A stretch of 64,000 bases of DNA, taken from the NCBI RefSeq assembly GCF_004339565.1, contig NZ_SMFZ01000002.1, positions 186,001-250,000 on the forward strand, given 5' to 3'. Of this stretch, positions 33,543 through 42,217 are shown piece after piece. Below the pieces are notes generated by a model that was given only the letters and a program-made list of their open reading frames with translations, was not told the origin of the DNA and searched no databases. The position numbers and the translations under genes were made by a program. Every line of letters begins with the position of its first letter. The stretch's first letter is position 1. This DNA comes from Pseudonocardia endophytica (GTDB lineage: Bacteria; Actinomycetota; Actinomycetes; Mycobacteriales; Pseudonocardiaceae).

Positions 33543-34454
33543 ATGACTGCCGTGGCAGGCAGCGAAGCCAGGACCGCGGACCGCTACTCCACCCGGGTCT
33601 CGACGACGCCCGCGTTCGTCGAACGAACGGAACCGACCGTCTGGGGTGACGAGACGAGCGCCGGGATGTTCGGGGCCCAGGAGCTGGCCGCGCACGCCCG
33701 GGACGGCTTCGTCCAGGTCCCCGGGCTGCTGAACAGCGAGGAGGTCGCCGGCTACCAGGCCGAGCTGGACCGCCTCGCGGGCGACCCCGCCGTCCGCGCC
33801 GACGAGCGGTGCGTCATCGAGCCGGACTCGCAGTCGGTCCGCTCGATCTTCGAGGTCCACAGGATCTCGAACGCGATCGCCCGCCTGGTGGCCGACGAGC
33901 GCGTGCTCTCCCGCGCTCGCCAGATTCTCGGCTCGGACGTCTACGTCCACCAGAGCCGGATCAACTACAAGCCCGGGTTCGGCGGCGGCGGCTTCTACTG
34001 GCACTCGGACTTCGAGACCTGGCACTCCGAGGACGGCATGCCCTCGCCGCGTGCGGTCTCCTGCTCGATCTCGCTGACCGACAACCACGCGTTCAACGGC
34101 TGCTTGATGATCATGCCGGGGTCGCACCGGACGTTCGTCTCCTGCGTCGGTGAGACGCCGGAGGACAACCACCTCAGCTCCCTGAAGGAGCAGGAGATCG
34201 GGACGCCGGACGACGACTCGATCACCGCGCTGGCCGAGCGGCACGGCATCGCGATGGTGACCGGGAAGGCCGGGTCGGCCACGTTCTTCGACGCGAACTG
34301 CATGCACGGCTCCGGTGACAACATCACCCCGTACTCCCGCTCGAACATCTTCCTGGTGTTCAACAGCGTGGAGAACGCCTGTGGCGAGCCGTACTACGCG
34401 CCCGCGCGCCGCCCGGAGCACGTCGGGGCGCGCGATTTCACCCCCGTGCACTGA
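33543..34454 (+). CDS. ectD: Ectoine hydroxylase
   Basis: 303 residues. Fe(II)/2-oxoglutarate enzyme of the PhyH/EctD family. The iron ligands are His154, Asp156 (FYWHSDFETWHSEDGMPSPR) and His255 (NCMHGSGDN); the first stretch is the EctD signature. It turns ectoine into 5-hydroxyectoine, a stress protectant for drying and heat. The ATG follows GAGGAGG at 33529. It is separated from ectC by a terminator and 117 bases, so hydroxylation may be controlled on its own. A 49-nt palindrome lies just after its stop. Confidence 0.97.
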   Translation: MTAVAGSEARTADRYSTRVSTTPAFVERTEPTVWGDETSAGMFGAQELAAHARDGFVQVPGLLNSEEVAGYQAELDRLAGDPAVRADERCVIEPDSQSVRSIFEVHRISNAIARLVADERVLSRARQILGSDVYVHQSRINYKPGFGGGGFYWHSDFETWHSEDGMPSPRAVSCSISLTDNHAFNGCLMIMPGSHRTFVSCVGETPEDNHLSSLKEQEIGTPDDDSITALAERHGIAMVTGKAGSATFFDANCMHGSGDNITPYSRSNIFLVFNSVENACGEPYYAPARRPEHVGARDFTPVH

Positions 34455-34465
34455 TCCCCACTCCG

Positions 34466-34514
34466 AACGAACGGCACCTTCGAGCAATGACACTGCTCGA
34501 AGGTGCCGTTCGTT
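34466..34514. repeat. 49-nt palindromic element, copy 2 (between convergent genes)
   Basis: The 21-bp perfect arms are 34466-34486 and 34494-34514, with a 7-base centre. Sequence identity to the copy at 8038 is 47 of 49. It begins 12 bases after the ectD stop and 37 before the stop of the convergent SGNH hydrolase gene. In this place it may also act as a bidirectional terminator. Confidence 0.9.
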
Positions 34515-34550
34515 GCGAAGGGGGCGGCGTTGCGGAGGGGACGGGGCGGG

Positions 34551-35315
34551 TCAGAACGGCAGCAGTTCCGGGCGCTTCGGCAGGTAGCCGTCGCCGGTGT
34601 GCTCGCCGCGCAGGCGCTTGCGGACGTAGGGCATCACGTGGTCGCGCACCCACCGCAGGTCGTCGGCCTGGCGGGACACCCACGGCGTCGGCTCGCCCGC
34701 CGGCCACGGGGCGCGCCAGTCGGCGGGCACCGGCTCGCCGAGGAACTCCAGCACCCGCAGCGCGACGCGTTCGTGCGCGTCCGGCGTCAGGTGCAGCCGG
34801 TCCTCCGCCCAGGCGCGCGGATCGGCCAGCACGTCCATCGCCCACAGGTCGACGACCCGGCAGCCGTGCCGCTCGGCGGACGCCCGCATGGACTCGTTGT
34901 AGACGGCGATACGGCCGCGGAGCCTGCGGATGAACGGGTGCATGCGGCGCAGGTCGAAGCCGGTGAAGATCAGGACCTCGGCCCCGGTCGCGACGAGCCG
35001 GCCCAGTGCGGCGTCGAAGCGCGCCGCCAGGTCGTCGGTGTCGCAGGCGAAACCGATGATGTCGTTGCCGCCGGCGCAGAACGTGATCAGGTCGGGGCGC
35101 AGCCGCTCGGCCACTGGCACCTGCTCGTCGACGATCTGGTCGAGGACCTTCCCGCGCACGGCGAGGTTCGCGTACTCCAGACCGGGATGGTCGACGGCGA
35201 GCCGCTCGGCCACCCGGTCGGCCCAGCCGCGCACGCGGCCGTCCGGGGTCAGGTCGTCGAGCCCCTCGGTGAAGCTGTCCCCGATCGCGACATAGCTGTG
35301 GTAGTCCACGGTCAC
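34551..35315 (-). CDS. SGNH/GDSL hydrolase
   Basis: 254 residues from a GTG with a GGGAGG site. The GDS block (VAIGDSFTEGLDD, Ser near residue 14), the Gly in NLAVRGK, the Asn in GGNDIIGF and the Asp/His pair in DRLHLTPDAH are all present. The enzyme is an esterase or lipase-like hydrolase; no signal peptide is seen, so it is likely cytoplasmic. It is convergent with ectD and shares the palindromic spacer with it. Confidence 0.9.
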   Translation of the reverse strand: MTVDYHSYVAIGDSFTEGLDDLTPDGRVRGWADRVAERLAVDHPGLEYANLAVRGKVLDQIVDEQVPVAERLRPDLITFCAGGNDIIGFACDTDDLAARFDAALGRLVATGAEVLIFTGFDLRRMHPFIRRLRGRIAVYNESMRASAERHGCRVVDLWAMDVLADPRAWAEDRLHLTPDAHERVALRVLEFLGEPVPADWRAPWPAGEPTPWVSRQADDLRWVRDHVMPYVRKRLRGEHTGDGYLPKRPELLPF

Positions 35316-35468
35316 CGCCTCCCCCGTCGGAACCGGGTCCCCGCGACCGGCCGGCGTCTCTTGTCGTTCACCCCGGCGTCGGCCGGTTGTCGACCTATGA
35401 TCACCCCGTTCCGCCCTGTGCGCCAGGATCTGTGGGATCTCCGGCTCGGATAGGGCACCCTTAGTGAC

Positions 35469-36128
35469 GTGAGCATGGACCGCGACCGCGTCGCCCCTCC
35501 CGACCCGGGCCTGGCCTCCCTTCTCGGCGGCCGGGCGGGTGCGGTCGACGCGTCCGTTCCCGTGGTGCTGTTCGTCGCGGTGTGGGCGCTCGTCGACCTG
35601 CCCAGCCCCGGACCCCTCTGGTGGGCGTCCGGTGCGGCCGTCGCCGGGGCGGTGGCGGTCGCCGCGGTCCGGCTGTCGCAGGGCCGCAAGCCACGCGCCG
35701 TGCTGTTCGGTCTGCTGGGGGTGGCGGCCGCCGCGACGGTCGCGCTCTCCACCGGGCGGGCCGAGGACTTCTTCCTGCTCCAGCTCGTGTCGAACGCCGC
35801 GAGCGCACTCGTGTGGCTGGTCTCGATCGTCGTCCGGTGGCCGTTGCTCGGCGTCATCGTCGGAGGCGTGCTCGGCCAGAGGACCCGGTGGCGGCGGGAC
35901 CCGGATCTGGTCCGCGGATACCAGCGGGCGAGCTGGGCGTGGGTGGCCCAGTACGTTGTCCGGCTCGCCCTGTTCGTCCCCTTGTACCTGGCGGGCGACG
36001 TGGTCCTGCTGGGGCTCGTCCGGACCGTCGCGAGCCCGGTGCTGGTAGGGCTGAGCGTGCTCGCATCCTGGCCGTTGCTGCGTACGGCCCTGCCGGGCGA
36101 TCATCCGGGTATTCGTCACCCCCGGTGA
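35469..36128 (+). CDS. DUF3159 membrane protein
   Basis: 219 residues from GTG, or 217 from the ATG at 35475. About five hydrophobic helices are seen, with the DUF3159 pattern LGGRAGAVDASVPVVLFVAVW at the start, SQGRKPRAVLFGLLGV in the middle and TRWRRDPDLVRGYQRASW before the last helices. It belongs to a conserved actinobacterial membrane family of unknown function, often found near stress or RNA-metabolism genes. Confidence 0.85.
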   Translation: MSMDRDRVAPPDPGLASLLGGRAGAVDASVPVVLFVAVWALVDLPSPGPLWWASGAAVAGAVAVAAVRLSQGRKPRAVLFGLLGVAAAATVALSTGRAEDFFLLQLVSNAASALVWLVSIVVRWPLLGVIVGGVLGQRTRWRRDPDLVRGYQRASWAWVAQYVVRLALFVPLYLAGDVVLLGLVRTVASPVLVGLSVLASWPLLRTALPGDHPGIRHPR

Positions 36129-36286
36129 CGCTCCGGCCTCGTGGAGCCGTAGAATTCGTGATGTCTCCGTGATCTTTCGGGTGCTCTGGTGAGGTCTCTC
36201 ACAACGGGTGATCGCCTGGAGGGGTGAGCGCGTCGGAGACGTTGTCCTCCCGGAGCCTCGAGAACGAGACGGACCCCCAAGGAGCC

Positions 36287-37507
36287 ATGCCACACCAGCA
36301 GAACCCGGAGCGCGGCCCGGACCGGCCCCGCAGCCACGGTCACCGCACCGCGACGCCGGACGCCCCCCACCTGCCCCGCCAGCGGCACGAGACGCCGTCC
36401 CGGCCGCCGGCCAACGCGACACCGCCGGGCGGGCGCCCGGCGACCGCGCCGCGCCAGACGCCTCCGGGCGGTGCGCTGTCGAGCGGTCGTCCGGCCGCTC
36501 CTGCGCCGCGGCCCACGCGGATGATGCCCGGGCCGGGCACGCCGGACGCCGGCAACGCCCGTCCGACCGACATCGTGTCCCCGCCCGTGTCCGGCCCGCC
36601 CGGATCCGGTGGCCGCTCTGGCGGTAGTGGCTCAGGAGGCGGCTCCGACGACGGCGACTCCACCACGAAGCAGAAGAAGTCGAAGTCGGAGTCGGACCTG
36701 CAGTTCACCAAGATCGTGGCAGGTGCCGGCGCGGCCGTCGTGACGGCCGTGCTGGGGTCGTTCCTCGGCGCGGTCGGCACGATCCTGGGCGCGGCACTCG
36801 GGTCGATCATCACGACGGTCGCGACGACGTTCTTCCAGCGCTCACTCGAGACGACCCGCGCCCAGGTCACCGACAAGGGACAGAAGCTGCTCGAGCGGCG
36901 CACGGCCCGTCATCCGGGCAACGCGGCATGGCAGGCCGCCGCGGCCGACGGCGGCAACGGAGTGGCCGGGCCGGGCTCGCAGGAGACCGTCCGTATCGAC
37001 CCGTCCGCGGTCGGCGCGACGCAGGTGGCGCCGTCGTCGTCCGGGCGTCGCTGGACGCTGCGGAAGATGAGCCGCAAGCAGGTCCTGTTCTCCGTGCTCG
37101 GCGCCCTGCTCGCGTTCGGGCTGGCGATGTTCCTGATCACCGGCATCGAGTGGGTCAAGGGTTCGACGATCACCGGCGGCAACTCCGGCACCTCGATCGG
37201 CAACGTGGCCAACGGCACGTCGACCTCACAGCAGAGCACCACCGACCAGAACTCGGACACCGGCACGTCGACCTCGGAGAGCACGACGTCGACGAGCGAC
37301 CCGAGCTCCGACCAGTCGGACGGGTCCACCGGCACGTCGCAGAACGACGACAACGGCGACAGCGGTTCCAGCTCCAGCTCGACGGCGACGTCGAACCCGC
37401 TGGGCGGCCTGAACAACATCGTCCCGACCCAGGGCAACGACTCCGGTCAGCGGCAGTCCGCGCCGGCCAACGGGAACTCGGGCGGCGGGGCGAACAGCTC
37501 CAACTAG
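36287..37507 (+). CDS. Large low-complexity membrane protein
   Basis: 406 residues from an ATG with AAGGAG at 36279. The N-terminal 140 residues are Pro/Arg/Gly rich. Then comes a Gly/Ala hydrophobic region (about 150-190: IVAGAGAAVVTAVLGSFLGAV ... SIITTVATTFF), a second helix at about 270-295 (VLFSVLGALLAFGLAMFLITGI), and a Ser/Thr/Asn/Asp-rich tail likely outside the cell. This plan recalls actinobacterial envelope proteins of unknown role. A strong terminator lies 13 bases after its stop. Confidence 0.7.
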   Translation: MPHQQNPERGPDRPRSHGHRTATPDAPHLPRQRHETPSRPPANATPPGGRPATAPRQTPPGGALSSGRPAAPAPRPTRMMPGPGTPDAGNARPTDIVSPPVSGPPGSGGRSGGSGSGGGSDDGDSTTKQKKSKSESDLQFTKIVAGAGAAVVTAVLGSFLGAVGTILGAALGSIITTVATTFFQRSLETTRAQVTDKGQKLLERRTARHPGNAAWQAAAADGGNGVAGPGSQETVRIDPSAVGATQVAPSSSGRRWTLRKMSRKQVLFSVLGALLAFGLAMFLITGIEWVKGSTITGGNSGTSIGNVANGTSTSQQSTTDQNSDTGTSTSESTTSTSDPSSDQSDGSTGTSQNDDNGDSGSSSSSTATSNPLGGLNNIVPTQGNDSGQRQSAPANGNSGGGANSSN

Positions 37508-37520
37508 CACGACCACCCGA

Positions 37521-37558
37521 GAAGGGCCCCGGCCGGAGAGATCCGGCCGGGGCCCTTC
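37521..37558. terminator. 16-bp perfect GC-rich terminator hairpin
   Basis: Arms 37521-37536 and 37543-37558 pair perfectly around the loop AGAGAT. It lies between the end of the membrane gene and the end of the convergent thiE, so it can stop both. Confidence 0.88.
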
Positions 37559-37565
37559 CGCGTGC

Positions 37566-38240
37566 TCAGCCCGCAGCGCGCAGCCGGGACGACAGACGGG
37601 CGGCGGCGTCGGCCGGGTCGTCCGCCTCGGTGATCGCCCGCACGACGACGACGCGGCGGGCACCCGCGTCGAGCACCTCGTCCAGGCGCTCGTGGTCGAT
37701 CCCGCCGATCGCGAACCACGGCCGGTCCGGCGTCCGACCGGCGACCGTGCGGACCAGGTCGAGGCCGGGCGCGGACCGTCCGGGCTTCGTCGGTGTCGGC
37801 CAGCACGGACCGGCGCAGAAGTAGTCGACTCCCGGCTCGTCCGCCGCGGCAGACGTCTCGTCGGCGCTGTGCGCGGAGCGTCCGACGATCACGTCGTCGC
37901 CGACGACACGGCGGGCCCAGGCGACCGGCAGGTCGTCCTGGCCGAGGTGCAGCACGTCGGCCCCGGACGCGAGCGCGACGTCGGCGCGGTCGTTCACCGA
38001 GAACAGGGCGCCGTGCCGGGCGCAGGCGTCGGCGAGCACCTCCAGCGCGGCCAGCTCCTGCTTCGCCTCGAGCGGACCGTCCGGTCCCTTGTCGCGCAGC
38101 TGGATCACGTCGACGCCGCCGGTCAGCGCCGCGTCCAGGAACTCGGCCAGGTCGCCACGCTCCCGTCGGGCGTCCGTGCACAGGTAGAGGCGGGCGTCGG
38201 CCAGCCGCCGTCGCCGGGATTGCGCATCACGAGCCACCAC
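37566..38240 (-). CDS. thiE: Thiamine-phosphate synthase
   Basis: 224 residues from GTG. The ThiE barrel is clear: LYLCTDARRERGDL, GGVDVIQLRDKGPDGPLEAKQELA, LFSVNDRADVALASGADVLHLGQDDLPV, VGRSAHSADE and the FAIGGID near the end. It joins HMP-pyrophosphate and thiazole phosphate. The start is 7 bases after TAGGGT (38253-38248), so the mRNA is probably leaderless and not under the riboswitch, which reads the other way toward thiO. Confidence 0.96.
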   Translation of the reverse strand: MVARDAQSRRRRLADARLYLCTDARRERGDLAEFLDAALTGGVDVIQLRDKGPDGPLEAKQELAALEVLADACARHGALFSVNDRADVALASGADVLHLGQDDLPVAWARRVVGDDVIVGRSAHSADETSAAADEPGVDYFCAGPCWPTPTKPGRSAPGLDLVRTVAGRTPDRPWFAIGGIDHERLDEVLDAGARRVVVVRAITEADDPADAAARLSSRLRAAG

Positions 38241-38280
38241 GGCGGGAACCCTACGGCGTACCGTGGGACGAACGAGACGA

Positions 38281-38370
38281 ACACGGGAGTCCGCGCGCGA
38301 GCGGGCTGAGAGGGGACTGACGCGGTCCCGACCGTCGAACCTGATCCGGATCATGCCGGCGCAGGGAGGT
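38281..38370 (+). ncRNA. TPP riboswitch (THI element)
   Basis: The two conserved parts are present in order: CTGAGA at 38305-38310, after the ACGGGAGTCC start, and ACCTGATCCGGATCATGCC with GCGCAGGGA at 38339-38367. The element ends a few bases before the GTG of thiO and its AGGGAGG ribosome site, which suggests that thiamine pyrophosphate controls translation start. Confidence 0.95.
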
Positions 38371-38376
38371 GGAAGA

Positions 38377-39534
38377 GTGACCGATCGCTTGGTGGTCGTC
38401 GGGGGCGGTGTCATCGGGCTGTCCGCGGCATGGACGGCCGCCCGCGACGGGTGGCGCGTGACGGTGCTGGACCCGGCTCCGTGTTCCGGCGCGTCCTGGG
38501 TGGCGGGCGGCATGCTCGCGCCGGTCACCGAGACGTGGCCGGGCGAGGAGGCGCTGCTCGACCTGGGCACGGAGTCGGTGCGGCGCTGGCCGGAGTTCGC
38601 GGCGCGGCTGTCCGCCGCGGCGGGACGGGACGCGGGCCTGCGGACCGAGGGCACGGTCGTCGCGGCCACCGGATCGGGCGACCGGACCGAGCTGGACACG
38701 CTGGCCGGGCACCTCGACCGGCTCGGGCGCCCGGTCGAGCGGCTGGCCGGCCGCGCGCTGCGGCGCCTCGAGCCCGCGCTCGGCCCGGACGTCCGGGGCG
38801 GGCTGTCCGTGCCGGACGATCTCGCCGTCGACAACCGGATGCTGCTGGACGCGCTGCGCGCCGCGGTCTCGGCCGCCGGGGTGCGCCTCGAGGAGCGGGC
38901 CGTCGCGGCCGTGCGCGACGACGGGACGCGTGTGCTCGGCGTGACCGACACCGCGGGCGTCGAGACCGACGCGGACGCCGTGCTGGTCGCCGCCGGCGCG
39001 CACTCGTCGTCGTTGCACCCGGTGCTCGACGGTCTGGTGCGGCCGGTCAAGGGCGAGATCCTGCGGCTGGCCCACCGCGCCGGGGCGATGCCGCCGCCGT
39101 CGCGAACCGTCCGTGCGCTCGTCGACGGCCGTCCGGTGTACGCCGTCCCGCGCAGCGCGCCGGGCCACGACCTCGTCCTCGGCGCGACGACGAGCGAGAA
39201 CGGCTTCGACACGACGGTCACTGTCGGCGGGGTGCGCGACCTGCTCCGCGACGCGGAACGGGTGCTGCCGGGCATCGCCGAGTACGCACTGGTGGAGACG
39301 ACGGCCGGGCTGCGGCCGGGCAGCCGGGACAACCTGCCGCTGGTCGGGGCGCTCGGGCCGGAGGGGCTCGTCGTCGCGACCGGCCACGGGCGTAACGGGA
39401 TCCTGCTCGCCCCGCTCACGGCGGACGCCGTCGGTGCGCTGCTGCGCGGGGAGCCCGTTCCGGACCCGGTGCGTGCGGCGGCCGCTGGCCGGTTCGCGCC
39501 GGCCGTCTCGCTCACGGGAGGGCAGCGAGCATGA
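38377..39534 (+). CDS. thiO: Glycine oxidase ThiO
   Basis: 385 residues from GTG. FAD-binding DAO fold: VVVGGGVIGLSAAWTAARDGW at the N-terminus and TAGLRPGSRDNLPLVG with GRNGILLAPLTA at the C-terminus. The enzyme oxidises glycine to the imine needed for the thiazole ring, an aerobic route. It is first in the riboswitch-led operon; its stop overlaps thiS as ATGA. Confidence 0.94.
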   Translation: MTDRLVVVGGGVIGLSAAWTAARDGWRVTVLDPAPCSGASWVAGGMLAPVTETWPGEEALLDLGTESVRRWPEFAARLSAAAGRDAGLRTEGTVVAATGSGDRTELDTLAGHLDRLGRPVERLAGRALRRLEPALGPDVRGGLSVPDDLAVDNRMLLDALRAAVSAAGVRLEERAVAAVRDDGTRVLGVTDTAGVETDADAVLVAAGAHSSSLHPVLDGLVRPVKGEILRLAHRAGAMPPPSRTVRALVDGRPVYAVPRSAPGHDLVLGATTSENGFDTTVTVGGVRDLLRDAERVLPGIAEYALVETTAGLRPGSRDNLPLVGALGPEGLVVATGHGRNGILLAPLTADAVGALLRGEPVPDPVRAAAAGRFAPAVSLTGGQRA

Positions 39535-39731
39535 GGGTCTGGATCAACGGCGCTGCGCACGACCTGGACGGGACGTCGACGGTCGCTGATGCGATGCGCG
39601 TGGGCGGGTTCCCGGAGCGGGGGGTCGCGGTCGCCGTGGACGGCGCGGTCGTGCCACGGGCCCGCTGGACCGCGACCGAGCTCGACGACGGCGCGCGTCT
39701 CGAGGTGCTGACCGCCGTGCAGGGAGGGTGA
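39531..39731 (+). CDS. thiS: Sulfur carrier protein ThiS
   Basis: 66 residues ending in Gly-Gly (LTAVQGG), the site of thiocarboxylate formation. The beta-grasp sequence has VDGAVVPRARW and LDDGARLEVL. It carries sulfur to ThiG. Its start overlaps thiO by four bases. Confidence 0.95.
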   Translation: MRVWINGAAHDLDGTSTVADAMRVGGFPERGVAVAVDGAVVPRARWTATELDDGARLEVLTAVQGG

Positions 39732-39770
39732 GCGAGGCTTGCCGAGCGAACAGACGGAGCTGAGCGGGAC

Positions 39771-40535
39771 ATGACCGAACCACTCGTCGTCGGGGACCGG
39801 AAGTTCGGTTCGCGGCTCGTGATGGGTACCGGCGGGGCGTCGAACCTGGAGATCCTGGAACGCGCGCTCGTCGCGTCCGGCACGGAGCTGACGACGGTCG
39901 CGATGCGCCGCGTCGACGTCGCGGGCGGGACCGGTCTGCTGGACCTGCTGCGACGCCTCGGGATCGAGGTGCTGCCGAACACGGCGGGCTGCCGGAGCGC
40001 GGCCGAGGCGGTGCTGACCGCACGACTGGCGCGGGAGGCGCTGGAGACGGACCTCGTGAAGCTGGAGGTCGTCGCGGACGAGCGCACGTTGCTGCCGGAC
40101 CCGGTGGAGCTGCTCGACGCGGCCGAACAGCTCGTCGACGACGGGTTCGTCGTGCTGCCGTACACGAACGACGACCCGGTGCTGGCCCGCAAGCTCGAAC
40201 AGACCGGGTGCGCCGCCGTGATGCCGCTGGGCTCGCCGATCGGGACCGGGCTGGGCATCCGCAACCCGCACAACATCGAGATGATCGTCGCCGAGGCGGG
40301 TGTCCCGGTCGTGCTGGACGCCGGCATCGGCACCGCGTCCGAAGCGGCGCAGGCGATGGAGCTGGGCTGCGACGCCGTGCTGCTCGCGACGGCCGTCACC
40401 CGCGCGTCGGACCCGGAGCGGATGGCCCACGCCATGCGCCTGGGCGTCGAGGCGGGGTACGCGGCGCGACACGCCGGACGCATCCCGCGCCGCTACTGGG
40501 CGCAGGCCAGCTCCCCGGACCGCGACCCGGACTAG
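39771..40535 (+). CDS. thiG: Thiazole synthase ThiG
   Basis: 254 residues. ThiG signatures are GDRKFGSRLVMGTG, VEVLPNTAGCRSAAEAVLTARLAREAL, the LVKLEVV Schiff-base lysine strand, GSPIGTGLGIRNPHNI and VLDAGIGTASEAAQAMELG. It builds the thiazole phosphate from deoxyxylulose phosphate, ThiS sulfur and the glycine imine. The operon ends here; thiF and thiC are not in the window. Confidence 0.96.
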   Translation: MTEPLVVGDRKFGSRLVMGTGGASNLEILERALVASGTELTTVAMRRVDVAGGTGLLDLLRRLGIEVLPNTAGCRSAAEAVLTARLAREALETDLVKLEVVADERTLLPDPVELLDAAEQLVDDGFVVLPYTNDDPVLARKLEQTGCAAVMPLGSPIGTGLGIRNPHNIEMIVAEAGVPVVLDAGIGTASEAAQAMELGCDAVLLATAVTRASDPERMAHAMRLGVEAGYAARHAGRIPRRYWAQASSPDRDPD

Positions 40536-40585
40536 CTGCCCGCGTCGGACAGGGGAGCTCTCGCGCGGCCGTGGCGGCCGGTCGG

Positions 40586-41182
40586 TCAGGCGCCGACGGC
40601 GTAGCGGACGTGCGTGACCAGGGGTGTGCACCGGGTGGAGACCGGCGTGAGCACGGGGTCGCCCACGCCGTCGAACAGCCATTCGCCGTCGCCGAGCACG
40701 ATCGGTGCGACGTGCAGGCGGAGCTCGTCGATCGCGCCGTCTGCCAGGTAGCGGTTGATCGTCGCGGCACCGCCGGCGATCGCGACGTTCCGGCCCCCGG
40801 CCGCCTCACGGGCGCGGGCGAGGGCCTCGTCGGGACCGCCGGTGACGACGTGGAACGTGGTGCCGCCGTCGGCCGGGATGTCCGCGTGCTCGTGGTGGGT
40901 CAGCACGAACACCGGCGCGTGGTACGGCGGCTCCGGCCCCCACCAGCCGGTCCAGTCCGGTGCCCACGGGCCGTCGCCGGGACCGGCGAACATGTTGCGG
41001 CCCATGATGAACGCGCCGGCTTCGGTGATCGCCGCGAGCTCGTCGGCGTGCTGGTCGGACTCCTCGAACATCCAGCGGTGCAGCCGCTCCCCGCCCGCGC
41101 CGAGCGGGTCGGTCGGGCTCTGGTTCGGACCGGCGACGAACCCGTCGACCGAGATGCCCACGTCGCAGGTGACGATGCCCAT
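40586..41182 (-). CDS. RibD C-terminal/dihydrofolate-reductase-like protein
   Basis: 198 residues. The pattern is that of the RibD-C/DHFR-like family: GISVDGFVAGPNQS at the start, GAFIMGRNMFAGPGDGPW, PVFVLTHHEHADI and IAGGAATINRYLADGAIDELRLHVAPIVLGDGEWLF. Such proteins bind NADPH and are reductases of unknown substrate, common in actinomycetes. It is convergent with thiG. Confidence 0.88.
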   Translation of the reverse strand: MGIVTCDVGISVDGFVAGPNQSPTDPLGAGGERLHRWMFEESDQHADELAAITEAGAFIMGRNMFAGPGDGPWAPDWTGWWGPEPPYHAPVFVLTHHEHADIPADGGTTFHVVTGGPDEALARAREAAGGRNVAIAGGAATINRYLADGAIDELRLHVAPIVLGDGEWLFDGVGDPVLTPVSTRCTPLVTHVRYAVGA

Positions 41183-41340
41183 CGGATGCTCCTCGCGTCC
41201 CGGCGGCTCGGGGCGGCCACCCTCACCGCATCCGACCGGCGGTACGGGCGGAAGTCATCGGCGACGACGGGTCGCGTCCGATCGAGGTCACGATGTCGCG
41301 GGGCGCCGTGCCGTGGCGGCGGATGCGACGGCCGGTCCGA

Positions 41341-41865
41341 TCAGCCGGACGGGGCGATTCCGGCGGCGTGCCGGCGGGCGAGCTGCTGGTAGAACTCCGG
41401 GTTGTTCTTCACCCACCAGCGGGCGCCTTCGGACAGCGGGCCCTTCTCCTGCGCGGCCGAACCCAGCATCAGCCGGTCGGCGTCCAGCTCGGCGTTGGGC
41501 GCGACCGTCGACCCCGCCGCGACCATCGCGCCATCGCCGATCCGGGCGCCGTCCTGCACGGTGGAGCCGTTGCCGATCACCGCGCGGGCCCCGATCACGG
41601 CACCGTGCACCACACAGAGGTGCCCGACCGTCGCGCCCTCGCCGATCTCGGTGACCGGGTCGTCGCCGCCGTGCAGCACCGACCCGTCCTGCACGTTGGC
41701 CCCGGCGCGGACGATGATCGCGCCGAGGTCGGCGCGGAGCACGGCGTTGTACCAGATCGAGGCGCCCGCCTCGACGTGCACGTCCCCGACGAGGGTCGCG
41801 GTGGGAGCGACGAACGCGTCCGGGTGCACGGTGGGCGCGAGCCCGTCCAGCGAGAAGAGCGGCAT
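41341..41865 (-). CDS. Gamma-class carbonic anhydrase family protein
   Basis: 174 residues. A left-handed beta-helix of hexapeptide repeats (IWYNAVLRADLGAIIVRAGANVQDGSVLHG...) carries the metal His residues in GHLCVVHGAVIG and the preceding HGG. It may be a carbonic anhydrase or an inactive relative of the YrdA/PaaY group. The C-terminal helix (WWVKNNPEFYQQLARRHAAG) is typical. Confidence 0.88.
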   Translation of the reverse strand: MPLFSLDGLAPTVHPDAFVAPTATLVGDVHVEAGASIWYNAVLRADLGAIIVRAGANVQDGSVLHGGDDPVTEIGEGATVGHLCVVHGAVIGARAVIGNGSTVQDGARIGDGAMVAAGSTVAPNAELDADRLMLGSAAQEKGPLSEGARWWVKNNPEFYQQLARRHAAGIAPSG

Positions 41866-41888
41866 GCCCCGAGCCTGCCACCGCGTGA

Positions 41889-42217
41889 TCAGCCGGGCTG
41901 CGCGGACCCGGCGTAGAACCCGGCGTGCGTTCCGACGCCGCTCGGGCGTGATCCGGATCGGCACCGGCTGCGACGTGGGCGGCCACCCGTCCCGCGCCGG
42001 CCCGGCGGAACGGCGCACGGCCCTCTCGGACGCCGTGCGGTCAGGGTGAGCTCGACGTGGCTGACGTCGCCCTCGTACTCCCACGGCACGCGCAGCCGCA
42101 CCGGCGGGTCGCACCGCTCGACGGTCCCTCGGTCCCGCTGTCGCGCAGGCGGTATCGACCACCGAGCCGCAGGTCGCCCTCGACCGGCTCGAACCACCGC
42201 GCGAGGCGGTCGACCCT
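41889..42217 (-). pseudogene. SRPBCC (AHSA1-like) pseudogene
   Basis: Conserved pieces of an SRPBCC/AHSA1 domain occur in three reading frames on the minus strand: RLARWFEPVEGDLRLGGRYRL near 42150-42210, then TVERCDPPVRLRVPWEYEGDVSHVELT near 42045-42130, then VAAGADPDHARAASERTP near 41930-41980, and GFYAGSAQPG ending at the stop at 41889. At least two frameshifts separate them. The expected first 30-odd residues before RLARWF are absent, because the stop of the next gene lies directly upstream. The parts are in correct order, so this is one decayed gene. Confidence 0.65.

Noticed and set aside
34551..36422. A 623-residue minus-strand protein over the DUF3159 and membrane genes
   Set aside because: Only the part from the GTG at 35315 matches a family (SGNH hydrolase). 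The upstream part is the antisense of real plus-strand membrane protein genes.
37566..40682. A 1038-residue minus-strand frame over the thiO-thiS-thiG region
   Set aside because: Antisense of clear thi genes; only the thiE part at the end is real.
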